A stretch of DNA of 64,000 nucleotides, from contig OX387190.1 in the NCBI GenBank assembly GCA_947561395.2, positions 23,492,858 to 23,556,857 on the forward strand, given 5' to 3'. The stretch is from Buxus sempervirens. Lineage: Eukaryota > Streptophyta > Magnoliopsida > Buxales > Buxaceae. The position numbers and the translations under genes are program-made. The notes under the pieces were generated by a model. That model saw only the letters and a list, made by a program, of their open reading frames with translations. It made no database searches and was not told where the DNA came from. Below, in pieces: positions 12,169-23,111 of this stretch (position 1 is the stretch's first letter; every line of letters starts with the position of its first letter).

Positions 12169-15100
12169 CTAATGTGATTCAACAACTGAAACACTTGAAT
12201 AGTCACAAGTGTAGCTCTCTACCTTACTTTGATCTTCTTTGACTTTGGTCCATGAAATCCTCCATGTCTCAAGCAAGCTTTTCCTGTAGCAACAAGTGAG
12301 CAAAGATATAAAAATTTTAATCAATTACCGTAAAAAATAGAATAAAAATTCCTTCATTGCTTTAAGCAGCGGTATCAGAGCAAAAGCTAGAAATTAGGAT
12401 TCAAAAAGGGATGGAATAATTAAAATTCTAACAGAACAAAAAAAGTGAAAGCCTACCTCTCTGGTAGGACACTTCTCTTTGCAAGCATGAGCGTCAGGAA
12501 AACAGGAACCATTGCAGCACATAAATGCTTCAGAGTATGCCCACTGACAATATGATTGGTCCACTTGTATATCAACTTATCCCCTGCTTCTTCCAGTTTG
12601 GCTAAGAGATAAAATCCTGCAAATATGGGAACAATAATGTGCCAGAAAGCTCCCCAAAACTCACAGTTTATTGAATGGTCCCATTTGATTCCAGACACAA
12701 ACCTGCAGCCCAGAGCCAGAATGTGGAATGCGTGTACATTGGAGGCAGTAAGATTGCCATTACAGGTATAGCAATGCATGGAACAAACTGGACTACTGCA
12801 TAGGGGCGGAGATCATCAAAAAATCTGCAAAGAAGAAATATATAGTCCATTAGACATTATGAATAGCACAGGAGTTTCCTGTAACCACTCCGCTCAAAAA
12901 GAAATAACTCCTTTAAGATAGAGAACAAGAAAAGTAAACATGCTTGCCTCCAATACAAAATGCTTATTATACCCGCCAGTATGAGAGGTAGAATAGATGC
13001 TGCACCCTTTTCCTCGTCAATCCTTTCAATCAGAAAGATCGCAATGATTGATGTGAATGCAACAGTCATCTGTGTACTCATTAGCAGTTCAAGTGTCAAT
13101 TTGAAACAATGAACAATGAACAATGACCAAAAAAGAAAAAGAAAAAAAATATAAAAGGGGGGAAAAACAACAATAAAAACTCATATTGACAGGATCAAGC
13201 TTACGGGCAAGCGATCCCACACAAGTCGAGCATCATTTGGCTTGAGATGATAATAAGACGAACCGAAAGCAACGGCAGCCACACCAACAAAGAAACATGT
13301 CCAACCCCAAACTTCCCCTTGCAAGCTATTATTACAATATTAAACATACATCACAAACAATACAAAATGACATAGAGGATCTGTTTTTAACTCATGAATG
13401 ACAATAAATTGATCATTAAAACCACGAGCTTTACCTTAGCTTAAAATAGTTTCTGTGATGGCAAAGTATAAGTCCAATGACACCAATAACAAAAAATGGA
13501 AAGTTTGAAACTACATTCAATGTATTAGGTATTCCTGAAAATAATAACAAGAACATCAGGTGTCAGCTACTAGATAATTGTAAATGAAAGCTCCTAGATA
13601 TTAATTACACCAAGAAACCCTTATCTGATACAAGGCTACCAATTGATAATTAAAAATCATCAAGGATCAGAAGCATGCATTATAGTGAGTGTTAAGTTGT
13701 TAGAAGTATTATCAAGAGGACCACCTAGAAGCATCCCAGAGATCCTAACATACCCCAAAAAAAATATCATTTGTCTTTTTAACCAGTCACTTGGAGACCA
13801 TTCATGCACTCAAGTTTGAGTATTAAAAAGGCGAACACTTTTTTTGCATACTAATACCAAGAGCTTCCCAAAAGCCAGTTGACTCTTCTTATGATGATAA
13901 AAACGTAATTTCTGTCATATTTATAGTTTGATGATGTGGTAAACAATATTAATATTAAAATCATCAACACCATTATATTTCAATTTTTTGGTAGGCATGC
14001 AACATGTTTGTTCTATCAACAGTTACAGATGAATTCTTTAACCATATAATTACTATTTGGAAAATAACACTAAGTTTGTTCAATAACAAAAACTAATTAC
14101 TTGTAAAACTATCTATTACATTACATAACAGTCATGTCATGCCAACTCATGCATTGGGCTTTTAGATCTTTTAAAGACCACAAAACAATTGTTTAACAAT
14201 ATACATGGAGATCAAGGATGTGATCAAGAGGTGGATACATGTTGTCAATCAGTTCCTGTGTTATTGGGCAAAGTGACATGGAAGACATTTAATTTCTTCA
14301 TGAGGTTGTTCCCTATGACATTAGAAATCAGGTGTTTCATTTTATGTTAATTTCCAAATTCTCTTAAGAATAATGTTTTTTTTATCATGCAAGCTCTATG
14401 AAGTTTTTATTTTATTTTTTGATAATAGTAAAATTAGTAAGAGTCTCTACCAAGGTTTACCATTTTGGTGCCGATGGGTGCCGCCCATGACCCAAAACGA
14501 AATTTCGCCGGCACGCCACTAGCAAACGGTGGGAAAATAAAAAAAAAGGACAAAAAATGGACAAAAACTGGATTTTTCAGATTTTGGGAAAATTTCACCG
14601 GCATGCCACTCCATTTCGCCGGCATGCCGCCCCATTTCACCGGTATGCCGCCAAAAATCGCCAGCAATACAATTAAGCGATTTTCCCCCTCAGAGACACA
14701 TCGTTACCTCCAAAAAAAATGAAATTTCGACGGCACACCAAAACTATAAACACTAGTCTCTACGTAACATCTCAACCACATTCTTTATTTATTATATATA
14801 TATTTTTTGGTATTTGTGTGCATGTGTGTAAAGGTGGTAGGTAGGGTGGGTAGCTCGGTTGCTTAACAAGGAAGTAGCAACAAATGGCTTGATAAACTAA
14901 TATAAATGCTCATGACTCATCCCAAGTTGGTGAGATTCACATATTAGAGAGAGAAAACCAATTAGAGGACATGGGTCAAATCCACTTTCATAATTTCATC
15001 ATACCAGCCTCCCAAAAGTATAACACGCTAAACCATGTGTTCTCAAATTATCCTTACCTACTTCATCCAAGTTCCCATACCCTTTAGAGCACCAATGAAT

Positions 15101-18100
15101 AAACAAAAGAATAATGTTTGATTTGCAATTGCATATGTGCAATCCTTTCTGTTATACTAAAATACAAGTTATCTATAAGACTCAATAGTCAAATAACTTG
15201 TTCTATTGTTGAAGGTGTTACATGGACATGCAAGTATTAAATGCATATTGGGCTCCCAACACTCAATTGATTCTTCAGTTTTTTTTTTTTTAATTGATAG
15301 CAGGAATAAGATGACACCTAGCTAGCCATGAGCAAAAAAAGGACTAGAAACAAGAATAGCTATAAATTTAAGGGAAAAAATTTCTTTTTATAATTATGGG
15401 GAGGAGAACCCCACAAGACATTGGATCACCCAAAATACAACATAAACAAAAGACACACACACTATGGATCAACAAAAAGACAACGAACTACATCAAAAAG
15501 TCACCACCACAATAGAAGAGCTAACAGTCCAAATTGACAACTACATGTGAGCCATAGTCGATCAATCCATAATAATGTCTAATGATGAATATGTTGTGAA
15601 GTCCTTCGACACCGAAACCCAAGAAGCTATCAAAGAAATAACCTAGTCGACCACACAAGATTTCCTAACTACCTTGCCCTCAAAAATGCTCCAATTGGGT
15701 ACCCACCATAATGTCCATGATGTAGCAAAAAAACATACCTTGTAAAGTTTCCTCCTGAACTTGCTCAAACTCATAAACCTCCAATGAAAAGCCAACTCAT
15801 GTATGATATAAGGAAATACCCAACTGATATTTCCTAAGTTCAAAAACTGCTTCTAAACATATTCAACCACTGGACACTAAGTAGAAGGTGATCCACGGCA
15901 TCCTTCATACACATCAAACAAACTTGCAGAAACAAAGCCATGTTAGGTTACCGATGCTGCAATATATCAAATACGTTAATCTTATAGTAAAAGACAATCC
16001 AGGAAAAAACTTTAACCTTATGGCTCCATTTGGATGTCAAGAGAATGCGAGAAAGACATGTGAGAAAAGAAAGTAAAAGTAAAGTGAAGTAAAAGAAACT
16101 GAAAAGTAATATTCTTGATACTGTTTGGATATTGCAAGAAAATTTTATTGTTATAACTGAAAATCTAGAATGATGTGTTTGGATAGCAAGAAAGTTAGTA
16201 GAATCTTAAATGCAATTTCCAGTTCTACCCTCATATGTATGCATGGCTTTTACTTTCTTACTAAGTTAATAAGAACAATTATCAAAGTTGGGACATAACA
16301 AAGAACTTGATCCTTTTGTTTCTCAGTTTAATTAGTTTAAAAACAAAACATGTAGACTTTGGTATAATCTAGCTACGATTTATTTGGTACTAAGCCGATA
16401 AAAGGATTTTTTTTTTTTTAAATCTTATTCATGAGTTAGATCCTGTTGATGTGGTCAACAGTTTGTGGGTCCCAAGTTGATCTCTATCTATTTGCACTCA
16501 CATATCCAAGTGCATGAGCATTCTTGATGCATCCTTGTTTCCTCATCTGGAACCGTTGATGAATATTGTCTCTTAATAAATAAAGCTCTGACAAAACGGA
16601 AGTATCCCAGTAACAAAACGGAAGAAATTTAGTTGAAGAAGGGTAAGCGTTGGGAAGCTATGCACATTGCATTTCTTACAACGCAGAATCTGATCTCAGG
16701 TACACGAAAAAAAAAAGTGACAGTTATCATCCTTTTTTTTCTTGAGAAATGATGGGCCCTATGGTTTCTTGGTATCCAAACACAATTGAGAAGCAGGAAA
16801 AGCCTATTTTCTTTCAATTTCTTGTATTATCTTGCTATCCAAACGGGGCCTATAGGATAGTGGCATTCCACAAAAAAATAGGAAAAGCAGTGTAATAGGG
16901 TAAAGAAGAGGCTAAAAAATGAGCAAAAAAAGAACTAACAATGAAACAACCACTAGAGTTAAGAGATCAAACAAGATGATCCGACATAAATGGGAGCAAG
17001 GAAACTTCCTTAAGATTATTCAACAAATTGCCCAATTCAACTAACTCTGCAAGATGAAGGTCACGCTTAAAATTAAAATTCCATTCCATTCCATGAGAAG
17101 ATGTGAAAAGAATGTCACAAACCAAAGGATCAAATAAAACACGGACCCTATATAGCAAGATAGAACCTGACCCTTCCACCAAGTATCAGACCAAAACCTG
17201 ATGAAGTTACCTGCATGCAACTTGAAATGGACAAGCAAGAGAAAGATATCGGCAAGGTGTAAGACCACCTTCCAAGGGCTATGCCCTCAACTTGAGCACC
17301 CATTTTTACCTCTATTCCATTTTGATGTGACCCATAGATGCTTGCTATGACCTCACACCCGTTTTTAAGGAAAATTAAAAGTGAAACAAAAATCACGGTA
17401 ATACAATATCATCCTCAGGCAATAGCACATCATATGTTAGAACACCCATGAAGCAAACCTCTCAATTCAAACAAACTAGATGTTTCCAACCTATTGGCAG
17501 CACACTGGATGAGTATAGCACATCAATAAACAAGATATTCATCCCTAAACCAATATAAAGCCAAACAAACAAGACGGACAAGCCTCTTAGAGGTCTCCTA
17601 TGAGGAAGCAAATCAAGCGATTATGGTTTTAACTTTTTTGGTGGATCTAAATGGGGGAAATTTCCCCCTATTCAAACTCTCATAATGACCTTTACATGTT
17701 ACCAAATGGGTTATATCACTCAATATCATGATGTACTGTCAATATCATAACCTAGCATTCCATATGTTGATATATCCAAATAACTTTTAAAATAAAAACT
17801 AAACGTTGGATTTATATCACCTCCTGGGGAAAAGGGATATATCACTCAATATATCAATATTTAAAACCATGGTAATCTTCTCATCTATAGACTAGAGGTA
17901 GAATATGAGCCACACACACAATACCTGCATAGAATCCCTTCATGAAAACATTATTGGCCCTAGCGAAAGTGTTATTTGTCATTGTTTAAGGCCCCGGTGA
18001 AAGTCATAAGCAGAATTGAGACTCTTCATTGAAACTTTTTATGGGATGGAAAGTGTAAAAAACGCTTCCACCTTGTGAACTGGAAAGTTGTGTGTTTTCA

Positions 18101-20845
18101 AAAAAAAAAAAGCGGGCTTATCCCTAGGTAATCTTGATTCCCGGAATAAGGCATTACTTGGCAAATGGCTTTGTAGTTTTGGGGAGGAAAGGGAGATTTT
18201 ATGGCACGAGGTGATAGCAAACATTTATGGGTCACATCAGAATGGAATAGAGGTAAAAACGGGTGTTCGAAGTCAAGGGCATAGTCTTTGGAAGGCGGTG
18301 CTACGCCTTGCTGACCTTTTCCTTCTGTTTGTTCATCTAAAGTTGCGTGTAGGTAATCTTATTAGGTTTTGGTCTGATACTTGGTGGAAGAGTTAGGTGC
18401 TATTCAGCTTGTACCCAAGGCTCTATAGAGTCCGTGCTTTATCAAATCCCTTGGTTTGAATGGAAGGGTTAGGTGCTATCTAGCTTGTACCCTAGGCTCT
18501 ATAGAGTTTGCTAGGCTCTATAGATTCTTTTTGTATCGTCTCATGGAGTTGAATGGAATTTGACTTTCAAGCGTAACCTTCATCCTACAAAGCTTGTTGA
18601 GTTGGAATGGAATTTGACTTTCAAGCGTAACCTTCATCCTACAAAGCTTGTTGAGTTGGATAATATATTAAATAATCTCAATGAGGTGTCCTTGTCTCCA
18701 TCTACATCGGATCGCCGTGGTTGGTCTCTTAATTCTGGTGGTTGTTTCACTATCAAATCCTTTTTTGCTCATTTGTCAGTTTCTTCATTACAACTCGCTT
18801 CTGCTTTTCCTATTTCTTTCTTGTGGAAGGCTCCCATTCCATCTAAGGTTAAACTATTCTCCTGGACTGTCTTTCACTATAAGATTAACACACTTGATAT
18901 ATTTCAGCATCGGCAGCCTCACATGGCTTTATCTCCTCAGGTTTGTTCGATGTGTATGAAGGATGCCGAGTCCATGCATCACCTCCTACTTAGATTCCTA
19001 GTGGCTGATCACGTGTGGAAACATCTATTGAGCTTAAGAAATATCAGTTGGGCATTACCTTTTACCATACGTGAGTTAGCGTTTCAGTGGAGATTTACGG
19101 GTTTGAGTAGATTAGGGAGGAAGCTTTACAGGGCATGTTTTTTTGCTACACTATGGACACTATGGCTGGTACGTAATCAGAGCATTTTTTTAGGGCACGA
19201 CAGTTAGAAGATCTTGTGTGGTCGACCAAGTTATATCTTTGACAGCTTTTTGGGTGTCGGTGCAAAAGGACTTTAATACATATTCAAAGTCAGATGTTAT
19301 TAGTGACTGGGCGACGATGGCTCACATGTAGTGTGTTTTTTTGGACCTTTAGAGGCTCTTTTTGGTGGTGTTGTTTTTGGATGTAGCTCACTGTATTTTT
19401 TGCTAATCCATTATGTGTGTTTTTGTTTATATTGTATCTAGGGTGATCCCACGTCTTGTGGAGTCACCCCCTTCTTTGATCTTAATGAAATTTTCATTAA
19501 TTATAAAAAATAAAAAATAAATTTATTGGCCCTATAAATAAAATATTGTCAGTATACTACTCACTAGAGAAAAAAGGAAAGAGGACAAAGGATCTCCTTG
19601 TTTGAACCATCCTGAAGTGGGAAACATACCTCGTATAATCCTAGTTAATATGAAGGTAAAGTCAACGTCTTTCACTGGACCACTAATCTTCTTATCATCT
19701 AGTCCCAAGCCTTCTATAATCTAGGATGACATGAAAGGACCATTCCATTCCGCACAAGCATTTCTAAATCAAAATTACAACTGAAGCATCCATCCTAACC
19801 TGTTCTCTCATCAATGTACTCACTATCAATTAGAGTGATTTTAAGAATATTTCTGCCATTAACAAAGGAACTCTAATGATGAGAAACAGAATCTCTAGTG
19901 ATTGCTTAAGTTTAGGGAAGGGACTTCCAATATAATTTTGTATATACTAGTGGTCAATCTAACAGGTCAATAATTTTGTTATCTTTTGCCCACATTTTCT
20001 TTAGATAAAAACCAAGAACAAAGCATCAGATATCTTATTGATCACCATTCCCAAAAGGGTTAATTAGGACTTCCAACATATCAGGTTTGACAACATACAA
20101 AAACCCTATCCATTCTAACACAACACCTTGTTTTCCTGCCCACAACTGGTCATTTAGCTCATAATGATGTATAGATTAGCCACATGGTCTCTAAACTACT
20201 CCTTTGATGGCATGAGGATTGGACAACGGTTGGAGGTATGCCTAAGCATCACTCATAAATGGAGATGTAATGGGCATTCAAATCCACCAAAACAAGGCAC
20301 AGTGGCTTGTCTATAAATTGGACCATGGGAAGCTTACATTGTGCAAGGCAAAATTCAACTCCAAATCATTGTTAAAAGATGAGAAATCTCAAATCTCATA
20401 ATGACTCGTCTCACAGCTCGTAATGACTCTTAAGCATTACTTGCTTTCTTGAGAAGCACATCACACTAGAATCCCCAATAAAAGAATATTCAATAGCAAC
20501 AATTTATCCTAAATTTTTCCTAGAAAAAATCTTCTTTGGTCTCGATGTTTTTCACCCATGAACCCCTAAGCATCCACTCAAATGTATTCATCAAGACTCC
20601 TAACTCTATCTGTCCTTAAGGAACCTAAACAAACTTCCCCACCATCAACATAATCAATGCCCTTAATCACCCCCTTCAACCGCAATCACCCAATCAAAGG
20701 TAAAAATAAATGCCCATCTCATCAATTCATTCCCTCTTGGTTTCTAAGTCGATTAGGATTAGGTTTTACTCTTTAAGGTGAAGTTCTTCTATAGCTCTTT
20801 ATGTAGTCCCAAGCCAAGATCCCCAATGCTCCAACTAAGTATTTT

Positions 20846-20884
<39 letters not shown>

Positions 20885-22824
20885 AATAAATGAGTATTTT
20901 AATTGAGAACACCAACCCCTTCTGAAAAGCCTATTGCACCCATCCAGCTTATAATATAAGGACCACTCCATATTCTATAACTCCTTCAAACAGTAAGCAT
21001 CCATTGCCACTCTACTTTCTTCTTCCTAGATCACCTAACTGCCTCTATGATGCACATTGAAGGGGCACCTCTGACTCACTTCAATAATAAACAGCACAGC
21101 AACCTCCTCCACCCTTACCCAATTGCCCACCTCTATACAAACTGACCCCAGATCCACAGATTGAGCAATAGTGAGGCTATTCACCTGAGCAACGCATTAT
21201 CCTGTTTCAGCGCATAAATTAAGACTCAATTGAAAAAGAGAAATGGAACAAGACAAATAATTATTAGTTTCAAGTTCACAATGAGTATACCTATTCCAAA
21301 ATGCTGGGACATGAACTGACTTGATGAAATAAAATTAAATGCATACCTATATTACTTACCAATATCACTTCTGCTTAGTACCTTTAAAATTATTCTAGGC
21401 TACTCTTGTTATTTCCATGAATCATACTGTTTTGTTCACTGAAACCGACACCTATACCCATAATAGATTATGATACATAAACAAATTACAATGCAACACA
21501 AAGGCATCTATTGCTGCATTGGAGCCGGGAGTGTTGACTGATCAAAAATAAAATACATCAAGTTATGGGCTGTAAGTCATAAGTCCGCCTTCTCTCAAAG
21601 TCAGATCTAGATGAGCTAGTGGCAAAAGAAATAGGTGTGCATTTTTTATATAAGTAGCAGAAAATTGAAGTGATAGAAGATGGGAACCATATTTACGTGT
21701 AACATGCATCTCTGATCCATATGGTACCTAGTATACACTAGCCACTTTCCCTGGCAATTATAGTATGTCAATTCAACCATTTCACAGCTGCACTCCAAAT
21801 AATTGTTAGTTAAAAGGGGACAAATATAATAACCATGCTATCATTTTTTTTTTAAAACAACCAGATTATTGAAATGGGATAAATCAAAGATACCATCTCA
21901 TTGGTGCTTGTGGATTCCTGAAAACCCCTTCTTTCTAGATGATTTTTCACAGATAAGATATCACAAAACTCAAGAAGAAAGGGTAATAAGACTCCACTAG
22001 TTCCTACCATCGCTTCTTTTCTCTTTTTTTCATTCTTTCCTTTTTATAAATTTAGAGTCAGCTTCTAAGGCCTTCACAAGAAAAATTATAAATTATTACG
22101 TAACTAAATTAGATTTAAGAAGTTGGCAAGTCCTATGCTCGTATCTGACATTTCTATCAATTAAAAATCAGTTTCAACTCAAAACATGCTTTATCTCGTG
22201 TTGAAAAATCAGTTTCAACAACATATTCCGCATTGTAGTTCAATTCCAAAAAAAATTCAACCAAATAAAATGTTAAATATATGATTCATGCTATTCAAAA
22301 AAAATGAAGACAAAGGAAATGTGAAATATTCGCCATAAAATGAAGCACGGAAATATGAACATACCCATTTGCAGAAATGCAAACATAGTCACACAGTTAC
22401 CTTCAAAAGCACCCAAAAATAATGCCATAAAGTCCTTCCTCAAATAAAACTAGACCCCAGAAATTAAAGCCCTAATCATATTTTACAATGTCCGAACAGA
22501 AAACCTTGCACAGAGCAAAATCTTATAATTGGAAACAGTATTGCGGAAACTATTTGTCACAAGGGAATAACAGGGAAAAGTGAATCTTCTCACGACCAAG
22601 TTCGAAATTATAGTAGTTCAACAGCTTGAGAGGCACATAACAGAACAGAGAATTCATCCTAACAGAGAAAGATAGGAGACAGAAATTGAGAGATTACCAA
22701 AGAACTCGCGCTGATCAGCGAAATCATGATATTCCTGTGATTGAGGAATGGCAGGAGTAACGATCATCAGAACCACAAAACACAGAATCGCAACTCCCCA
22801 CACGCTCAGCGTTCTTTTCTTCAT
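12169..22824 (-). CDS. Ceramidase-superfamily (alkaline ceramidase-like) membrane hydrolase, seven exons
   Basis: Alkaline ceramidases cleave the N-acyl amide bond of (phyto)ceramides in ER/Golgi membranes. Exons on the minus strand are 22824-22698, 13534-13435, 13325-13205, 13069-12948, 12824-12703, 12616-12457 and 12283-12169. All joins keep frame and give 288 residues with no lesion. Residue 1 begins MKKRTLSVWGV with a hydrophobic segment at 8-25. Several further hydrophobic spans suit the roughly seven-helix fold. The zinc-site pattern of the family is complete: Ser98, His102 and Asp113 in GSSYYHLKPNDARLVWDRLP, and His224 and His228 in SGHTLKHL. Spacing equals that of the human ACER3 site as I recall it. 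Intron 4 is GC-AG. Reading through exon 6 would stop six bases into the intron, whereas splicing adds a conserved-looking 38-residue tail. Intron 1 is 9.2 kb and full of mobile-element debris. Substrate is inferred; the wider CREST superfamily is the alternative. Confidence 0.9.
14451..14754. mobile_element. CG-rich inverted-repeat element (MULE-type MITE), copy 1
   Basis: A 304-bp element is flanked by an exact 9-bp duplication AGTCTCTAC (14442-14450 and 14755-14763). Its ends are imperfect inverted repeats: CAAGGTTTACCATTTTGGTG on the left, and AGTGTTTATAGTTTTGGTGT as the reverse complement of the right end. The interior repeats GGCATGCC, GGCACGCC or GGTATGCC at least five times, usually after TTTCGCC or TTTCACC. 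A 9-bp target duplication is characteristic of Mutator-like elements. It lies in intron 1 of the ceramidase-like gene. Open frames across it on both strands are by-products of the repeats. Confidence 0.8.
15385..17372 (-). mobile_element. 5'-truncated LINE (L1-type) remnant, interrupted by a MITE
   Basis: On the minus strand this matches, segment for segment, the plus-strand LINE at 18035-19515. It includes the region after the reverse transcriptase (YGSHQNGIEVKMG, RFWSDTWWKG) and the zinc-binding RVT tail (NISWVFPYIIHELAFHWRF). The 3' end shares the motif around GGGTGATCC..GTCTTGTGG with the other copy. Stops and frameshifts make it non-coding. The element at 16022-16850 splits it. Confidence 0.8.
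16022..16850. mobile_element. MITE-like element nested in a LINE remnant
   Basis: The left terminus is GGCTCCATTTGGATGTCAAG. The right terminus as reverse complement is GGCCCCGTTTGGATAGCAAG, 16 of 20 identical. The trinucleotide TAT flanks both sides (16019-16021, 16851-16853). LINE sequence runs up to both edges, so the insertion postdates the LINE. At 829 bp and with similar ends, it is probably a relative of the element at 1377-2168. It has no coding capacity. Confidence 0.75.
18035..19515 (+). mobile_element. 5'-truncated LINE (L1-type) remnant with A-rich 3' end
   Basis: The plus-strand reading gives the post-reverse-transcriptase region of plant L1 elements (GNLDSRNKALLGKWL, IYGSHQNGIEV, RFWSDTWWK). 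The reverse-transcriptase zinc-binding domain follows (FLWKAPIPSKVKLFSWTV, VCSMCMKDAESMHHLLLRF). It ends in TAATGAAATTTTCATTAATT plus an A-rich tail. A 54-bp internal tandem duplication lies at about 18549-18656. Several stops and frame changes make it defective. It lies in intron 1 of the ceramidase-like gene, antisense to that gene. Confidence 0.85.
19516..22697. other. Remainder of ceramidase-like intron 1
   Basis: No gene is recognised. Parts of 19560-20800 read on the minus strand like decayed LINE sequence, but too weakly to assign. A T33 run lies at 20848-20880 and is consistent with the A-tail of a minus-strand retro-insertion. The stretch ends at the donor of exon 1. Confidence 0.5.
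20848..20880. repeat. Poly-T run of 33 bases
   Basis: An uninterrupted T33 run, read as poly(A) on the minus strand. It is preceded by ATTTTAA and followed by a repeat of AGTATTTTAATT about 10 bases on, which may be a short duplication flanking a retro-insertion. Confidence 0.8.
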
Positions 22825-22927
22825 TTTTTTTTTCCCGGAAGACGACGCAGGAGACGATCCGGTCCAATCCGATTCAATCCATCACAGTCCCCTCGACTAC
22901 CAAAAAGAAAAGGGGGGATCGGTTCCA

Positions 22928-23111
22928 GTAGAGGCTCTTTCTGCAGTCTGGAGTAGAGCCTCTACAAGATGGTGACATGTGTCCTACTTAAACCACTTTA
23001 AGTGATTTAACAAAACGAAACTTTAACAAATCATAATTTTAAGTAGTTTAAATGGGACAGATGTCACCATCCTGTATAGGCTCTACTCCAGACTCTAAAT
23101 AGAGCCTCTAC
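22928..23111. repeat. Foldback inverted repeat (MITE-like) upstream of the ceramidase-like gene
   Basis: About 57 bp at the left, beginning GTAGAGGCTCTTTCTGCAGT, is the near-perfect reverse complement of about 57 bp at the right, with roughly 70 bp between. Each arm also contains a smaller hairpin: GTAGAGGCTC pairs with GAGCCTCTAC. The element starts 104 bp upstream of the minus-strand ATG at 22824, so it occupies the promoter or 5' UTR. I could not identify a clean target duplication. Confidence 0.85.

Noticed and set aside
12365-12390. GGTATCAGAGC resembling an LTR primer-binding site
   Set aside because: It lies inside intron 6 of the ceramidase-like gene with no LTR beside it, so a chance or relic match cannot be distinguished.
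12453-12456. Ceramidase-like protein ending after LPER at the stop just inside the exon 6 donor
   Set aside because: The AG/GTAGGC donor and the downstream acceptor at 12284 join in frame to a plausible conserved tail (KSLLETWRISWTK), so splicing is preferred.
14434-14722. Open frames on both strands repeating FAGMPPHF or GGMPAKW
   Set aside because: They are translations of the GGCATGCC repeats inside the MULE-type MITE, open in both directions.
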